Below, piece after piece: positions 42,914 through 52,379 of a stretch of DNA of 64,000 bases. Both the position numbers and the translations under genes were made by a program. This stretch comes from Adiantum capillus-veneris (taxonomy: Eukaryota > Streptophyta > Polypodiopsida > Polypodiales > Pteridaceae), in contig CM043944.1 in NCBI GenBank assembly GCA_014529385.2, forward strand, positions 63,142,248 through 63,206,247. Reading direction: 5' to 3'. The notes beneath the pieces were generated by a model that had not been told where the DNA came from, did no database searches, and worked only from the letters and a program-made list of their open reading frames with translations. Positions within the stretch are counted from its first letter, which is position 1. Each line of letters starts with the position of its first letter.

Positions 42914-44593
42914 TTATGACAAATCTGTACTTAGCATATTTTGAACAAGTCCTTTCTTCACTGATAGATCCTGCTTTGGCTGCATTAACTCTTCAAGCTG
43001 CTCCAATCGACTTGACGCATTTATATCCTCTGAAATCTGTAGCACTTCACCATCTTTTTTCTCCTCTTCATTTAGTAACAAAAAGGACACTTCACCCTCG
43101 TCATCACTGGAACTTGAAGTATCACTACTATCTGAATCCTCTGAACTTCCCTCACTGGTGATTTCAGATTCATCATCTTCAGACACCTCTTCTAATGCAA
43201 GAGGCTGTTTGGTAATCATATCAAACATCCTCTTCTCTCCCTTTTTGCTATACACAGCGATTGTGCCCTTGCCCCAATCTTGTACAGCACCAACAACTCT
43301 TAACCAAGGTTGTCCCAATATGAGAGGAAAAGCTCCCAAACCTGCCGGCATAACGTGAAAGTTCACCATGACTTTCACATTAAAAACCTCAATCTCCAGA
43401 CCTTTGACTAGTCCCAAACACTTAACTTTGGCATGATTTGCTAGTCGAGTCCTGAACCTAGAGCTTCCAGACATGATCAAGCCAAGTCTCTCGACACATG
43501 ACTGTGTGATCGTACAAACTTGCGCACCTCCATCAATGTAGGCCTCTCCCATGCCCACACCTTTGTGCCAAGCTTTCACCATAGGACAGATGTCAGGTAA
43601 CTCCTCCAGAGACAACACTCTGACATGACCACGCTTCGGCTCTTTTTCAATAAGATTCACTAACGACTTCCACTGCCTCTTAAATTTGGGTACCATGTTC
43701 ATCAACTGTCCAAAAGTAAAATTTACTTTCCTCCCAATCAGATCCTCCTTGAGACTATAAGCTGTCTGACCTTCTCCCAATGGCAAATCCGCTACTTCAA
43801 ACTTCCTACGAGGTCTCCTTTTCTTCTTGGTCTTTGCATCTTGACCCTCTTTCTCCTTCCCTTTCTTCTTGCTACGGCCAACACCATTTGGTGCCCTTTC
43901 CCGCTTCCCCAATGGCATCATATCTGCCTCTTTATTCTCAACTTGCACAATACCCACGTGACCACCTGATGTTGAATCTTGATTCTCTTGATCAGCATCA
44001 CGATCCTCTCGTATATCCAAGGCATAATCGTTAGACCTATCACAAACCTGCTGGGGAAGTGGGTACATATCACCTCCCATCCTCTTTGGCTTTGTACAAT
44101 GAGTGCTGATATGTCCCAATTCACCACAATTATAACAAGTAGGGATAAACCTTCTTGCTGGCTGAGGAGAACCTTGTCCACGATCCGCATTGGAATTAGG
44201 TTGAGCTTCATATGGTTGGGCCACCCCTCTACCACCGCCACGACCACGACCACCGCCAAGGACATTGAGCCGTAACTCCTGCATCATGGTCATCATGTCT
44301 TGCATACTACACTGCAATTGCTCAGTGTCTACAGCCCTTCGCATAGGTTGAACTCCAGTCTCTTCCTGGATCTCTTCATTTTGGCCACCATTAACCTGTC
44401 CATGGACCACTCTCCCATACTCGTTAAGTCTTTGAGCTTTCCATTCTTTCCCCCTAGCAATTACAACTGCTTCCTCAAAAGTGGTAGGCCTCTTCAACTC
44501 AACTTTAAACTTCAAAATCTCCTTCAAGGTTGCCACAAAATGGTCCTTTTTTAACATGGCGGGAGAGGTTTCATTTCCCAATGCTTGGGCCAA
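42914..44593 (-). CDS. E4 gag C-terminus, zinc knuckle and protease
   Basis: 559-codon frame. Residues 1-90: end of gag (LKEILKFKVELKRPTTFEEA). About 118-130: Gly/Arg-rich. About 145-158: CYNCGELGHISTHC, a perfect C-x2-C-x4-H-x4-C knuckle. About 235-265: a strongly basic stretch, nuclear-localisation-like. About 362-385: protease start AYIDGGAQVCTITQSC, with I-D-G-G. About 440: FPLILGQPWLRV closes the fold. Residues 470-530 are acidic and Ser-rich. The start is not the gag start; gag continues upstream to about 44972 through stops. Confidence 0.88.
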   Translation of the reverse strand: MAQALGNETSPAMLKKDHFVATLKEILKFKVELKRPTTFEEAVVIARGKEWKAQRLNEYGRVVHGQVNGGQNEEIQEETGVQPMRRAVDTEQLQCSMQDMMTMMQELRLNVLGGGRGRGGGRGVAQPYEAQPNSNADRGQGSPQPARRFIPTCYNCGELGHISTHCTKPKRMGGDMYPLPQQVCDRSNDYALDIREDRDADQENQDSTSGGHVGIVQVENKEADMMPLGKRERAPNGVGRSKKKGKEKEGQDAKTKKKRRPRRKFEVADLPLGEGQTAYSLKEDLIGRKVNFTFGQLMNMVPKFKRQWKSLVNLIEKEPKRGHVRVLSLEELPDICPMVKAWHKGVGMGEAYIDGGAQVCTITQSCVERLGLIMSGSSRFRTRLANHAKVKCLGLVKGLEIEVFNVKVMVNFHVMPAGLGAFPLILGQPWLRVVGAVQDWGKGTIAVYSKKGEKRMFDMITKQPLALEEVSEDDESEITSEGSSEDSDSSDTSSSSDDEGEVSFLLLNEEEKKDGEVLQISEDINASSRLEQLEELMQPKQDLSVKKGLVQNMLSTDLS

Positions 44594-44972
44594 TTTATCC
44601 CAAATGCAGTAAAATGCATGACAAAATCAACCACACTCTGATTAGCCCTCTGAGTGTAGCCCAAAATCTCATGCCAAACTTCATCAAGTGCTTCGACATT
44701 CCTGTATTGTGCCAAAAATGCCAGCTTCACATGATTGCAATCCAACACAATCCTTGGTGTTTGTGCCTATGCCGCCTCTCCATAATTTTGTAGCCAAGAT
44801 TTTGCTTCATCTTGTAAACTGTATTGCAGCAGCCGTAACAGTATAGCCGGATCTTGTATGCCCCAAAGCAAGCAAGTAACTTCCAATTTCTCAATAAAGA
44901 GTGCGCATTTTCACTAGGCAATCCATGAAACTTAGAAAACTTGTCTGCTATGTTTGATTGCCACACAGACAC
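44551..44972 (-). pseudogene. E4 gag N-terminal part
   Basis: Open frames 44972-44727 and 44748-44551 in different frames. The second reads LDCNHVKLAFLAQYRNVEAL and then YTQRANQSVVDFVMHFTAFG. Its pattern F-x-x-x-F/Y with a later S-V-x-x-F-x-x-x-F is that of plant gag. The first (RNWKLLACFGAYKIRLYCYG) is the shifted region before it. At least one frameshift lies near 44740. Confidence 0.6.
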
Positions 44973-45242
44973 TTACATGTGACGTCGAAACTGCAAGGGA
45001 TGTCGATGGATCGCTCCAGTACCTAATCCACCTCACACTGGGTAACCCGGGCCCCAGTGCTTGGCTTCACAAAACCTCACAACCCTCACAAAGGCTGCAA
45101 TCCAAATTAAACGACCGCCTCACTTGTTGTCCACAAATAGCACATACATAGGCGGTTGTCCATAAGGACCCACATCCCATTTACATTTTCTGTTTGCATG
45201 GTATACGAATTTCGTAAAAATTAGAGCACACGAGGATTTCTC

Positions 45243-45258
45243 CTCAGTGGGGGCACCA
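45243..45258 (-). other. E4 primer-binding site
   Basis: The minus strand reads TGGTGCCCCCACTGAG six bases inside the 5' LTR, nearly identical to the E2 PBS. The tRNA was not identified. 44973-45242 between gag and PBS is untranslated leader. Confidence 0.7.
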
Positions 45259-45264
45259 AAACGA

Positions 45265-46511
45265 TGTTAGCGTGCAAACGAGAAGGAAAACAAGTGCCTC
45301 TATAGCTCTGCACGAGTCACACCGTTGGAAAGAAACCCTGTATGACGGTAGAAAACACCAAAGTCGAACACCTGTGAAGATGGGCGAGAAATAGCTAGAA
45401 CTCAAACCATGACTAAAATTTTAGAAAATCGAGAACATGAAAACGAAGCTTGTGTCGTGAGGATCTCTATAGAGGATCCATATGCTTGATTTTGATAACC
45501 GACGAGAAAGTTACAAGCTTTTGAAGATGGAAGGTCTCTCAAAAGCCCCAAAAAACAAGTCTCTGTAAGCCCAAAAGGATGTGCAGGAAAATACAACCAT
45601 TAAAGGGGGATTTTTTTGGTTCTTATCCCAAGGGATTTTCTCTCTCTTCTTAGCCGACTTCATTTCCCTCTTTAGGCACCCTTTTATTGGTCCATTTTTG
45701 GCCTTTTTTGGGTCAAAAATGAGCTGTTGGCCACTTTTTGACCAAGGCAAGTGGGAAAAGGGGATGTCCGGTGGACCAATAAAAAGGTGCCTAAAGAGAG
45801 AAGCTGGTGTGGACTGAAAATGGCACCCCCTCTCTCCCCCAAAGTCCACGATCCCTCACAAGCAAGGCCAAGAAGCTCCATTAGCTCCTTTGATACACCA
45901 TTAGGGGTACCCACTCCCCCCCTTATACCCTCCAATTTTCACATGCTCCCCCCCATGTGGGGTTATTCCATTGCCACATGGCACCATCCTCCCATCTTCC
46001 CCAACTTACCCATTTCCAAACCTGAAATTTCTGTTTTGCCCCCAACTTGAGCCATTTTCTCGGAGGCGTAGTGGGTGACCCCGACCACCAAATATAGCGC
46101 CGTAAAGCATGGCTTGGAGCTTATTACCTCGGCTAACTCCAAAATTTTTTAAACATACCATTGCTAAAAAAAACCATCAAGTCGGCCCACTTGCCGTCTT
46201 CCCACATGCACCCGCCGCCACTTTTTAAGTGAAAAACCATCCACTTCGAGTGCGTGTAACTTCTGATGTCGAAGTTCGATTTGCAAGCTATCAAGCACGG
46301 CTAGGAATGCTCATTAAAAAATATCTTTTGAAAGCTCAACCAACGCAAAAATCAACCAACATCTTGACCAAAACCAAGCCTTTGTACAGGGTTTTTTACA
46401 AGGACACTTTAAAAGCTGGAAGCACTATGTACATATATATACATGGGGGTGGTCAGCAAGTATTTTTGGCATTATTTATGGCCTTTGTACTCATCCAGAA
46501 AATTCTTGACA
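45265..46511 (-). repeat. E4 5' LTR (1247 bp)
   Basis: Starts TGTTAGCGTGC; the outer end reads TTGACA where the partner has CTAACA. It contains a 27-bp inverted repeat (45668-45694 with 45772-45798, one mismatch). The TATA candidate on the minus strand is at about 46432-46443. The plus-strand open frame 46229-46711 runs across the LTR edge and is accidental. Confidence 0.92.
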
Positions 46512-46985
46512 GCGTCAGAAGTTGCTTTGATAGTTACATCATTGACAATAGCACAACCATCCTCGAAACTAAAAGAATCAAGAATTTGCTTGATTACGCC
46601 CGTGTTAAAATCTATCCTTGTATCTTGTACAACTACATGCAGATCCCAGAGCTACAACAACACTTTGGCTTGATCAATAAACATGTACCTTTGTATCTTG
46701 CTATGGGATAAGTGGTAGTGAATCTTGAAGAGAGTTGATGACTGCTGCAGTCTCATCTATGGTATCCTGCATCTTTTTTGACATTTTCCTTCTACCCATA
46801 CACGGTGAAGACAAGGAGTCTGTAGAAGAAGAAGACTTACTTGAATATTCCGGGCCATAGCAAGGTGTGTTCGGTAGGGATAGAGAGTGATCCACAGACT
46901 CTGTGGATGAGGAGGATTGTGGTTGTAGTGAAGAGGCCTCAGAGCTTGGCAAAGGTGAGAGTGTAACAGCAGCTAGGCTTCACAT
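46512..46985 (-). pseudogene. E5 3' ORF, first part right of E4
   Basis: Open from after a UGA near 46984. Ser-rich start (LPSSEASSLQPQSSSSTESV), then GRRKMSKKMQDTIDETAAVI and a UAA. Next to E4 it reads QDTRIDFNTGVIKQILDSFS and EDGCAIVNDVTIKATSDA. It continues in frame into 38236-37190 once E4 is removed. It starts about 290 bp after the integrase C-terminus, so it is a separate ORF or a pol extension. No domain recognised. Confidence 0.5.
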
Positions 46986-47275
46986 AGGAGATTTGTGAGG
47001 AATAATTCCTACTTGCCTTATTGTTATACGCGTTCACGCCATAAAAGCTCCACTACTTACCGTTCTTAGAGTTTTTTGCATCGTCGGTGGTGTGGCACAC
47101 ATTCATTGCCTAATACTTTCCATGTTCCCTTTAATGATTACCACATGCATTTTGACTGCTGGCACTTTTTTCCATAAAAAATGGTACTGGTTCTGATGCT
47201 TTACTGACTTTGCCACACAGGCATTGTTTTATCACGCTGATACTTTTCTTACACCGTCACTTGTTCCGGTACTGG
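46986..47275 (-). other. E5 spacer between pol and 3' ORF
   Basis: About 290 bp with no coding frame on the minus strand. I see no second polypurine tract or LTR edge here, so it looks like an internal spacer of E5. Confidence 0.4.
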
Positions 47276-47554
47276 TTATACATGGAAGGGGTTTACAATA
47301 GCTGGGTCTGACAATTCTTGGTTATCAATACCCAGAATGCCCGTATTTTCTCCTCTGGAGGTCGCTTTCTCATTACAATAATATAGATTTCTCATTACAA
47401 TAATATTATAAACACCTAGCAACAATAGTCTAGATAAATCTTTCAACCTTACTGTGCCATTGGAAAATACACAATCAAGTTCATATGGACCAGCCCAAGA
47501 TATCTTTAAATTTGGTTTCTTAGGGCCCATTTTGGACTGATAAAGAAAGACCAA
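47276..47554 (-). CDS. E5 integrase C-terminal domain
   Basis: 92 codons: KMGPKKPNLKISWAGPYELD, then CVFSNGTVRLKDL, the G-P-Y barrel of Gypsy integrase. A 21-bp direct repeat (TTCTCATTACAATAATATAG type) at about 47367-47410 adds residues after it. Stop at 47276 is the probable end of pol. Confidence 0.78.
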   Translation of the reverse strand: MVFLYQSKMGPKKPNLKISWAGPYELDCVFSNGTVRLKDLSRLLLLGVYNIIVMRNLYYCNEKATSRGENTGILGIDNQELSDPAIVNPFHV

Positions 47555-47735
47555 GTCTCCCTTCTAGAACTCCCTAACTTTGATTCTTCTATCATGCCAC
47601 TGTTTTCTTCTTTGCTGAACACTTTCCTGTTCCAGCATGGCACGTTGGTGCAACTTATCCAAGTGCACTAACTCCTCTAGTCTTTGTTTAAGATTGTGAT
47701 TAAAATCTCATCCATATTCCACCGCCATTCTGAGA

Positions 47736-48464
47736 CTAATTGTTTTTTTCAATAGGCACTACAGCTTCTGTACCATACACCATTCTGAAAGGTGTCATTC
47801 CAATGGCGACTTTGTAAGCTGTTCTGTAGGCCCATAGAGCAGTTTGTAGCTTAAGGTCCCATTGATGTGGTTCCTTTTTAACAATCTTGATCAAATTGTT
47901 CTTGATGTTTTTGTTACCGCTCTCTGCGTGACCATTGTACCTAGGATAATAAGGAGTTGATCTCCTGTGCTTAACTGATAGGATTTCCATCTTAATTTTC
48001 ATGGTATCATTTATAAAATGTGTCCCTTGATCAGACACAATCTCAATAGGGAATCCATATCGGCAAATAATGTTTTCAAATAGAAAAATAGCAGTGGAAT
48101 TTGCAATACTATCTGGAAGAGCCTTGGCTTCTACCCATTTAGTGACATAATAGGTAGCCATTAAGATATACCGGTTCTTCCTTCGAGTGACCTTCTTGAA
48201 TGGTCCCATGAAGTCTAGACCCCATTTCAAAAACACTCCCAGTGGTTGAATTGGAGTAAGTGGAGTCATGTAAGCTGCTACCCGTCTGCCCCTTATCTGA
48301 CATATCTCACAAGTTTTGCAAAAACTTCGAACATCAGATATCAGAGATTGCCACCATAATCCAGCCTGCAAAATCTTCTTAAAAGTAATATCAGTGGAGA
48401 AATTTCCTCCATAATCCCCATCGTGTGCTTCAGAAATAACTTGCATTCTTCCTTCCATTGACAC
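47736..48464 (-). pseudogene. E5 integrase, zinc domain and core with lost Asp
   Basis: 242 codons. Zinc domain: SEAHDGDYGGNFSTDITFKK, with Asn where the second His is expected, and CKTCEICQ. Core: YILMATYYVTKWVEAKA, where the first catalytic Asp (usually A-T-D-Y) is Tyr. The second Asp is kept (EIVSDQGTHFIND) and the Glu is kept (YNGHAESGNKNIK). Without the first Asp the enzyme is dead. Then FRMVYGTEAVVPIE as in other elements. Confidence 0.87.
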
Positions 48465-48726
48465 ACACCTTCAAAGAACCCCATCTACTCCCAGTCTATA
48501 GAGCAATCCTCCTATGATGGTGAACTTCAGACTCTTAATAATCAGAGCCTTCTTCTGAACCTGAGCCCAGTTTTCTGGGAATCCTCCTGTGAAAAAGAAC
48601 TGATATAATTCATATCATTCTGGATCTGTGTTTTTCTCAACTGTCACTTGAAATAGCTCAACTGTCAGTACTTCTGGATAGTAAATCAACACCACAATGA
48701 GATTTATCGGGCTTGTGAATTTTGCA

Positions 48727-49272
48727 TCATTCAAACTCCATCAGGAACATCATCCATCTAATCAATCTTAATTGAATAATAACTTTGTTAACCAAAAATA
48801 ATAATGCCTGATGATCCACATAGAAATGAAAAAGCTTTCTCAGTAAATAATGTTGAAACTTAGTAGCACTGATGAAAACCATTCCTAATGCTTCTCTCTC
48901 TGTAGTAGTATATCCTTGTTCAGTCTGCTGACTGAATCTTCTACTCGCAAAATACACTGGATAATCAGTCCTCCCTTTTGGTTGAGCCAGTATTGCTTCC
49001 ATTGCCAGTCCTGAAGCATCGACATGCACAAGGAAAATAACATCTCAATCTGGTTGGTGAAGCATTGGTTTACTAATAATGGCATTTTTAAGACAATGGA
49101 AACTCTCCTCACATTCAGCAGTCCAGATGACCTTGCTGGCTTTCTTTGTGAGCTCATATAAGGGTAATGCCTTGGAAGCAAACATGTGAGCAAATATTCT
49201 ATAAAAATTGATATATCCCATAATGAACTTAACTATGATGCTGTGCGGGGTTCCTTGGCCTGCTGCACACAC
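48727..49272 (-). pseudogene. E5 RT thumb and RNase H
   Basis: Overlapping frames 49272-49045 and 49029-48727. The first reads FIMGYINFYRIFAHMFASKA, the RT thumb, and KVIWTAECEESFHCLKNAII, the link to RNase H. The second has the three RNase H acids: MHVDASGLAM, YTTTEREALGMVF and FYVDHQALLFLV. It ends after the domain. 48465-48726 to integrase is broken coding sequence without a second RNase H. Confidence 0.84.
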
Positions 49273-49407
49273 TGGATCTTATCATTGGACATCTGTATGC
49301 CATTTTGAACACTATATGTCGGAGTAGTTGTCCCTTTTAGACCAGGAAAAAAGATTTGAATGGGTTCAAATAGATCCTCTTCTCCTTACAACACTCGAAA
49401 ACCATTT

Positions 49408-50211
49408 TCACAAAGAGAAAATGCTTTTCCTCAGTTGAGATACAGTGAAGTCATCCATAAATATGGCGCAAAATCGATGGAGGAATTCACTGAATATCTC
49501 CATCATACACCTAGCAAAGACCAACTGGCATGACTTGATACTTGAATGCACCCCATTCAGTATTAAAATTGATTTTACTCCGATCTTCAGGAGCAATCTT
49601 TAGCTGACTATAACCACTATAGCGATCCATAAAGCTATGCATCTCGTGGTCTACAATCTCATCAAGAAGCATATCCGTAAAAGGTGATGGAAAAGAGTCC
49701 TTGATGGTTTGAGCATTCAAATTTTGATAATCCACACAAACTCTGAGCCTTCCATTCTTTTTGGGCACTACCACAATAAGGAACAACCATTCACTACTAG
49801 CGACTTTTGTGATGAATCAGCCTTCAGAAGGTTGTTGATTTCTTCTTTGACCTTCTTAGCATGATTTGGATTCATTCTATACTATTGCAGACGCACTAGT
49901 CTAGCATCTGCCTTTAGAGGTATTCTATGTTGACAGACCTCCGGATCTACACCTTTTAGATCGGTATGCTCCCATGCAAATATGTCTTTGTACTTCTGCA
50001 ATATAAGTTGGGCTTTTTCTTTCATTCCTGTGTTCACATGCTTGTTTACTTTGATCAATCTAGGAATTTCCTTAGAAGCCAGGTTCCATTCTTCAATTTC
50101 GTGATCATTTGAAAGCAACCAATTAGTCCCACCTCCCTTCCTTTTGGTTGAATCCTCGACATAATCCCAAGGAGGAGTTTCAAACTTCGAGTGAGACTTT
50201 TCGAGCAAGAC
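49408..50211 (-). pseudogene. E5 reverse transcriptase
   Basis: Frames 50208-49882, 49786-49511 and 49596-49408 together cover RT. Blocks: YKDIFAWEHTDLKGVDPEV, YRMNPNHAKKVKEEI after a UAG, IVVVPKKNGRLRVCVDYQNL, FMDRYSGYSQLKIAPEDRS, WGAFKYQVMPVGLC, and the active site IFMDDFTVS with both Asp. Frameshifts divide the pieces. The segment begins exactly where a splice acceptor is proposed (50212). Confidence 0.87.
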
Positions 50212-50422
50212 CTAAACCGAGCAAAAGTCAAAAGGATTTAAGACCACAATCTAAACCACAAAAGGTATTACTTATAATTAGTTCTAAAATTAGTATGTAT
50301 GTGTGTTTTTCTCTCACATACTCTCTCTCTCTATCTATTTTTGATTATTATGGCATATACAATGTGTGCTCTATCATCTCTTTTTTTATTTTTTCATGTG
50401 GTAGAGTAGCGTGTTCTCTATT

Positions 50423-50430
<8 letters not shown>

Positions 50431-50454
<24 letters not shown>

Positions 50455-50518
50455 ATACACACACACAGATGCACTTTGCATTTTCCATTCTAGAATATAT
50501 AGGGTGCTCTTTTTTCTT

Positions 50519-50564
<46 letters not shown>
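50431..50564. repeat. Two (CT)n tracts
   Basis: CT runs at about 50431-50453 and 50523-50564, separated by a CACACA stretch and unique sequence; part of the SSR-rich E5 intron candidate. Confidence 0.94.
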
Positions 50565-50568
<4 letters not shown>

Positions 50569-50654
50569 AAATGCCTCTTGATTAATTAAGAAACTATGAG
50601 AACTATAGCCATGTTCTGATGAACACGGTGCATGGGTGCAAAGAACACAAAAAA

Positions 50655-50885
50655 AGACCATCCACTTCATGGAGTCATCACAAAAAAAGAACACAATATG
50701 GACACCGTCCACTTCATGGAGTCATCAACACGTCCAATTCATGGAGTCATCACAAAAAAAGAACACAATATGGACACCGTCCACTTCATGGAGTCATCAA
50801 CAAGTCCAATTCATGGAGTCATCACAAAAAAAGAACACAATATGGACACCGTCCACTTCATGGAGTCATCAACAAGTCTAATTTT
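50655..50885. repeat. 72-bp tandem repeat, about 3.2 copies
   Basis: Units repeat exactly every 72 bp (start points 50668, 50740, 50812) with one or two base changes; each contains TCATGGAGTCATCA twice. Because 72 is divisible by three, all three plus frames stay open, which produces accidental ORFs. Confidence 0.95.
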
Positions 50886-51140
50886 TGTTTATAGTTGCAG
50901 TTGAGGAAGCTGAAAAAACGTGAGGCTTTTAAGTTTTATGAAGCTTAAATTTTTGTAGAGCCTTGGGTAGATGATTAAAAAGGAGTCTTAGTTATGAGTT
51001 ATGAGGATAGACTTTAAGTCTTAGGACTTCAATTTTCCTTTGAAGTTCAAACGTTGGTTTCAAAGTATTAAACTTTAGAAGCTTTACTTTTTTCTAATCT
51101 TTTGCAAAACTGATGCCTTTCACTTGTCTTTTGTCCAAAA

Positions 51141-51214
51141 GACAAAATCAAAACAAAACTCCCTCAAGCACCACGCGCTGGCGCGTGGAGCTTGAGAGAG
51201 TTTTGAATTTTGTT
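51141..51214. repeat. Imperfect inverted repeat (hairpin)
   Basis: Core CCACGCGC-TG-GCGCGTGG at 51171-51188 is a perfect palindrome around a 2-base centre. Flanks continue the pairing (CTCCCTCAAGCA with AGCTTGAGAGAG, then AAAACAAAA with TTTTGAATTTTGTT) for about 34 bases per arm with mismatches and a small bulge. Confidence 0.85.
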
Positions 51215-51278
51215 CCTATTTAGCTAAATGTAAATCTTATTCCTCTCCCTTTTCTCAAATGAGAGAAGAATCTTTACT

Positions 51279-51281
<3 letters not shown>

Positions 51282-51322
<41 letters not shown>

Positions 51323-51365
51323 TATGCCCACATAAAATTTTTGTGTATGCATTTTTAATGTATGG

Positions 51366-51417
<52 letters not shown>

Positions 51418-51452
51418 ACACGTGCATACAAAATTTTTATGTATGTATTTTT

Positions 51453-51487
<35 letters not shown>
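51282..51487. repeat. TG/GA microsatellite cluster
   Basis: (TG)n-(AG)n at about 51282-51320, (GA)n at 51370-51413 and 51455-51487, spaced by related sequence containing AAAATTTTTGTGTATGCAT-like motifs. The spacers resemble each other, so the cluster may itself have grown by duplication. Confidence 0.93.
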
Positions 51488-51493
<6 letters not shown>

Positions 51494-51551
51494 TTTTTTG
51501 TGTGTAGCTATGTGGGGGGGTAATTGTATAATGTTTCTAAAAAAATGTTAC

Positions 51552-52043
51552 ATGAACTCGCTCGCTTTTTGGCTTGCTCGTAACGTTTTGCTTGGTGTTT
51601 GGTAAGACTCAATCCCAAGATGGACCTTGTTGTTCTGAGTTGTCATTCTGAACTTCAGTAACTTCTTCAAAGTACACCTCTTTAGTTGCCGCTAGTGTAT
51701 TAGAATATGAGAATTCTTCTTTGGAGTCAGCTGCTTTCTCTGGCCATCCAATTAGCTGAACTGGTCATTCTCCAGGATTTAGTTCAGTGAACTGATTTAG
51801 AAATTTCTTCCTTTGCTTTTCAGCATGATCTTTGTCAAATAATACTGCATTTAGGTTTATCTCGGCCAATAGAAAAAAAATCATTACTGTCGGCATCCTC
51901 TCAATCTTCTTTACCCCATACTTATAGCAAAGCTCTTCTGGTTGCAGTGCCTTCCTCCACCTTCTAGTGCTATTTTTCTGGATCTGAATTCTTCTACTAG
52001 TGTCCTGTATTGTGAGAGTCTGATTGGCATAGTCATGAACAAC
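51552..52043 (-). pseudogene. E5 protease-RT linker
   Basis: A readable minus-strand frame with single stops: CYKYGVKKIERMPTVMIFFL, AVLFDKDHAEKQRKKFLNQF, TKEVYFEEVTEVQ and finally SKPKSERVH before the proposed donor. This connects protease to RT in large plant Gypsy polyproteins and has no catalytic role known to me. Confidence 0.5.
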
Positions 52044-52379
52044 CTATGTCGTACGACGCAACCATGGGTATCTCAGTAGCATCCCATATGCACCTTGCAC
52101 ATCCAGTACTAGGAAGCTGGTCTTAAAATTTTCTTTTCCCACCCTTATCTGCATACTCTCTATCATCCCAGTTTCTTGCACAACTCTATGATCAGCCATG
52201 CAAACTTTAAAAAGTGCTCGTTCCAAGTTTGTGATACCCATTCTTTGCTGAAGGTGTGCCCCTGGGATGTTTACCCCTTCCCCTCCATCCTGTATGACAC
52301 CGGATAGTGGCTCCCATTGTTTCCTAACTTTGTGGTCTACCTGGATCACCGGCACTTCATCATCTCTAACAGCTTCCAA
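52044..52379 (-). CDS. E5 aspartic protease
   Basis: 111 codons. QDGGEGVNIPGAHLQQRMGI carries the D-G-G form of the active site; ETGMIESMQIRVGKENFKTS and LVLDVQGAYGMLLRYPWLRR give the central strands and the closing block, where the usual G-R-P-W-L reads R-Y-P-W-L. Length fits the family (about 110). The N-terminal start is not visible; it is an internal part of the polyprotein. Confidence 0.8.
   Translation of the reverse strand: MEAVRDDEVPVIQVDHKVRKQWEPLSGVIQDGGEGVNIPGAHLQQRMGITNLERALFKVCMADHRVVQETGMIESMQIRVGKENFKTSFLVLDVQGAYGMLLRYPWLRRTT

Larger units (their letters stand above)
38237..46511 (-). mobile_element. E4: nearly complete Tat-type Gypsy element nested in E5
   Basis: LTRs of 1233 and 1247 bp flank gag, zinc knuckle, protease, RT, RNase H, a second RNase H, integrase and its C-terminus, in that order on the minus strand. 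PBS and polypurine-like tract are present. It interrupts the E5 3' ORF, whose frame is continuous across the insertion. Long open frames remain (559, 386, 258 and 208 codons), so E4 is among the youngest elements here. It is inactivated by a 152-bp duplication and an RT active-site change. Confidence 0.94.
50212..51551 (-). other. Candidate intron of E5 between protease and RT
   Basis: On the minus strand, coding sequence ends at GTTCAT before GTAACA (51551) and resumes with GTC TTG CTC after GCTCGGTTTAG (50212). Both breaks fall between codons, so splicing would keep the frame; without it a UAG follows after four codons. The 1340 bp between are non-coding and full of simple repeats. An intron at this place is known in Ogre-type Tat elements. 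The donor (GTAACA) is weak. An insertion of unrelated DNA is the alternative. Confidence 0.45.

Noticed and set aside
43979-44265. ORFs on both strands opposite E4 gag
   Set aside because: Shadows of the real 559-codon gag-protease frame.
46229-46711. 160-codon plus-strand ORF
   Set aside because: Crosses the E4 LTR edge into the E5 ORF on the opposite strand, so it cannot be an old gene.
47276-47554. A separate element starting after E5 integrase
   Set aside because: No LTR edge, PBS or purine tract was seen between 46985 and 47276, and the E5 LTR pair encloses the whole region, so the 3' ORF belongs to E5.
50655-50885. CRISPR-like array
   Set aside because: The 72-bp units repeat as a whole with no variable spacers, and the setting is a plant retrotransposon.
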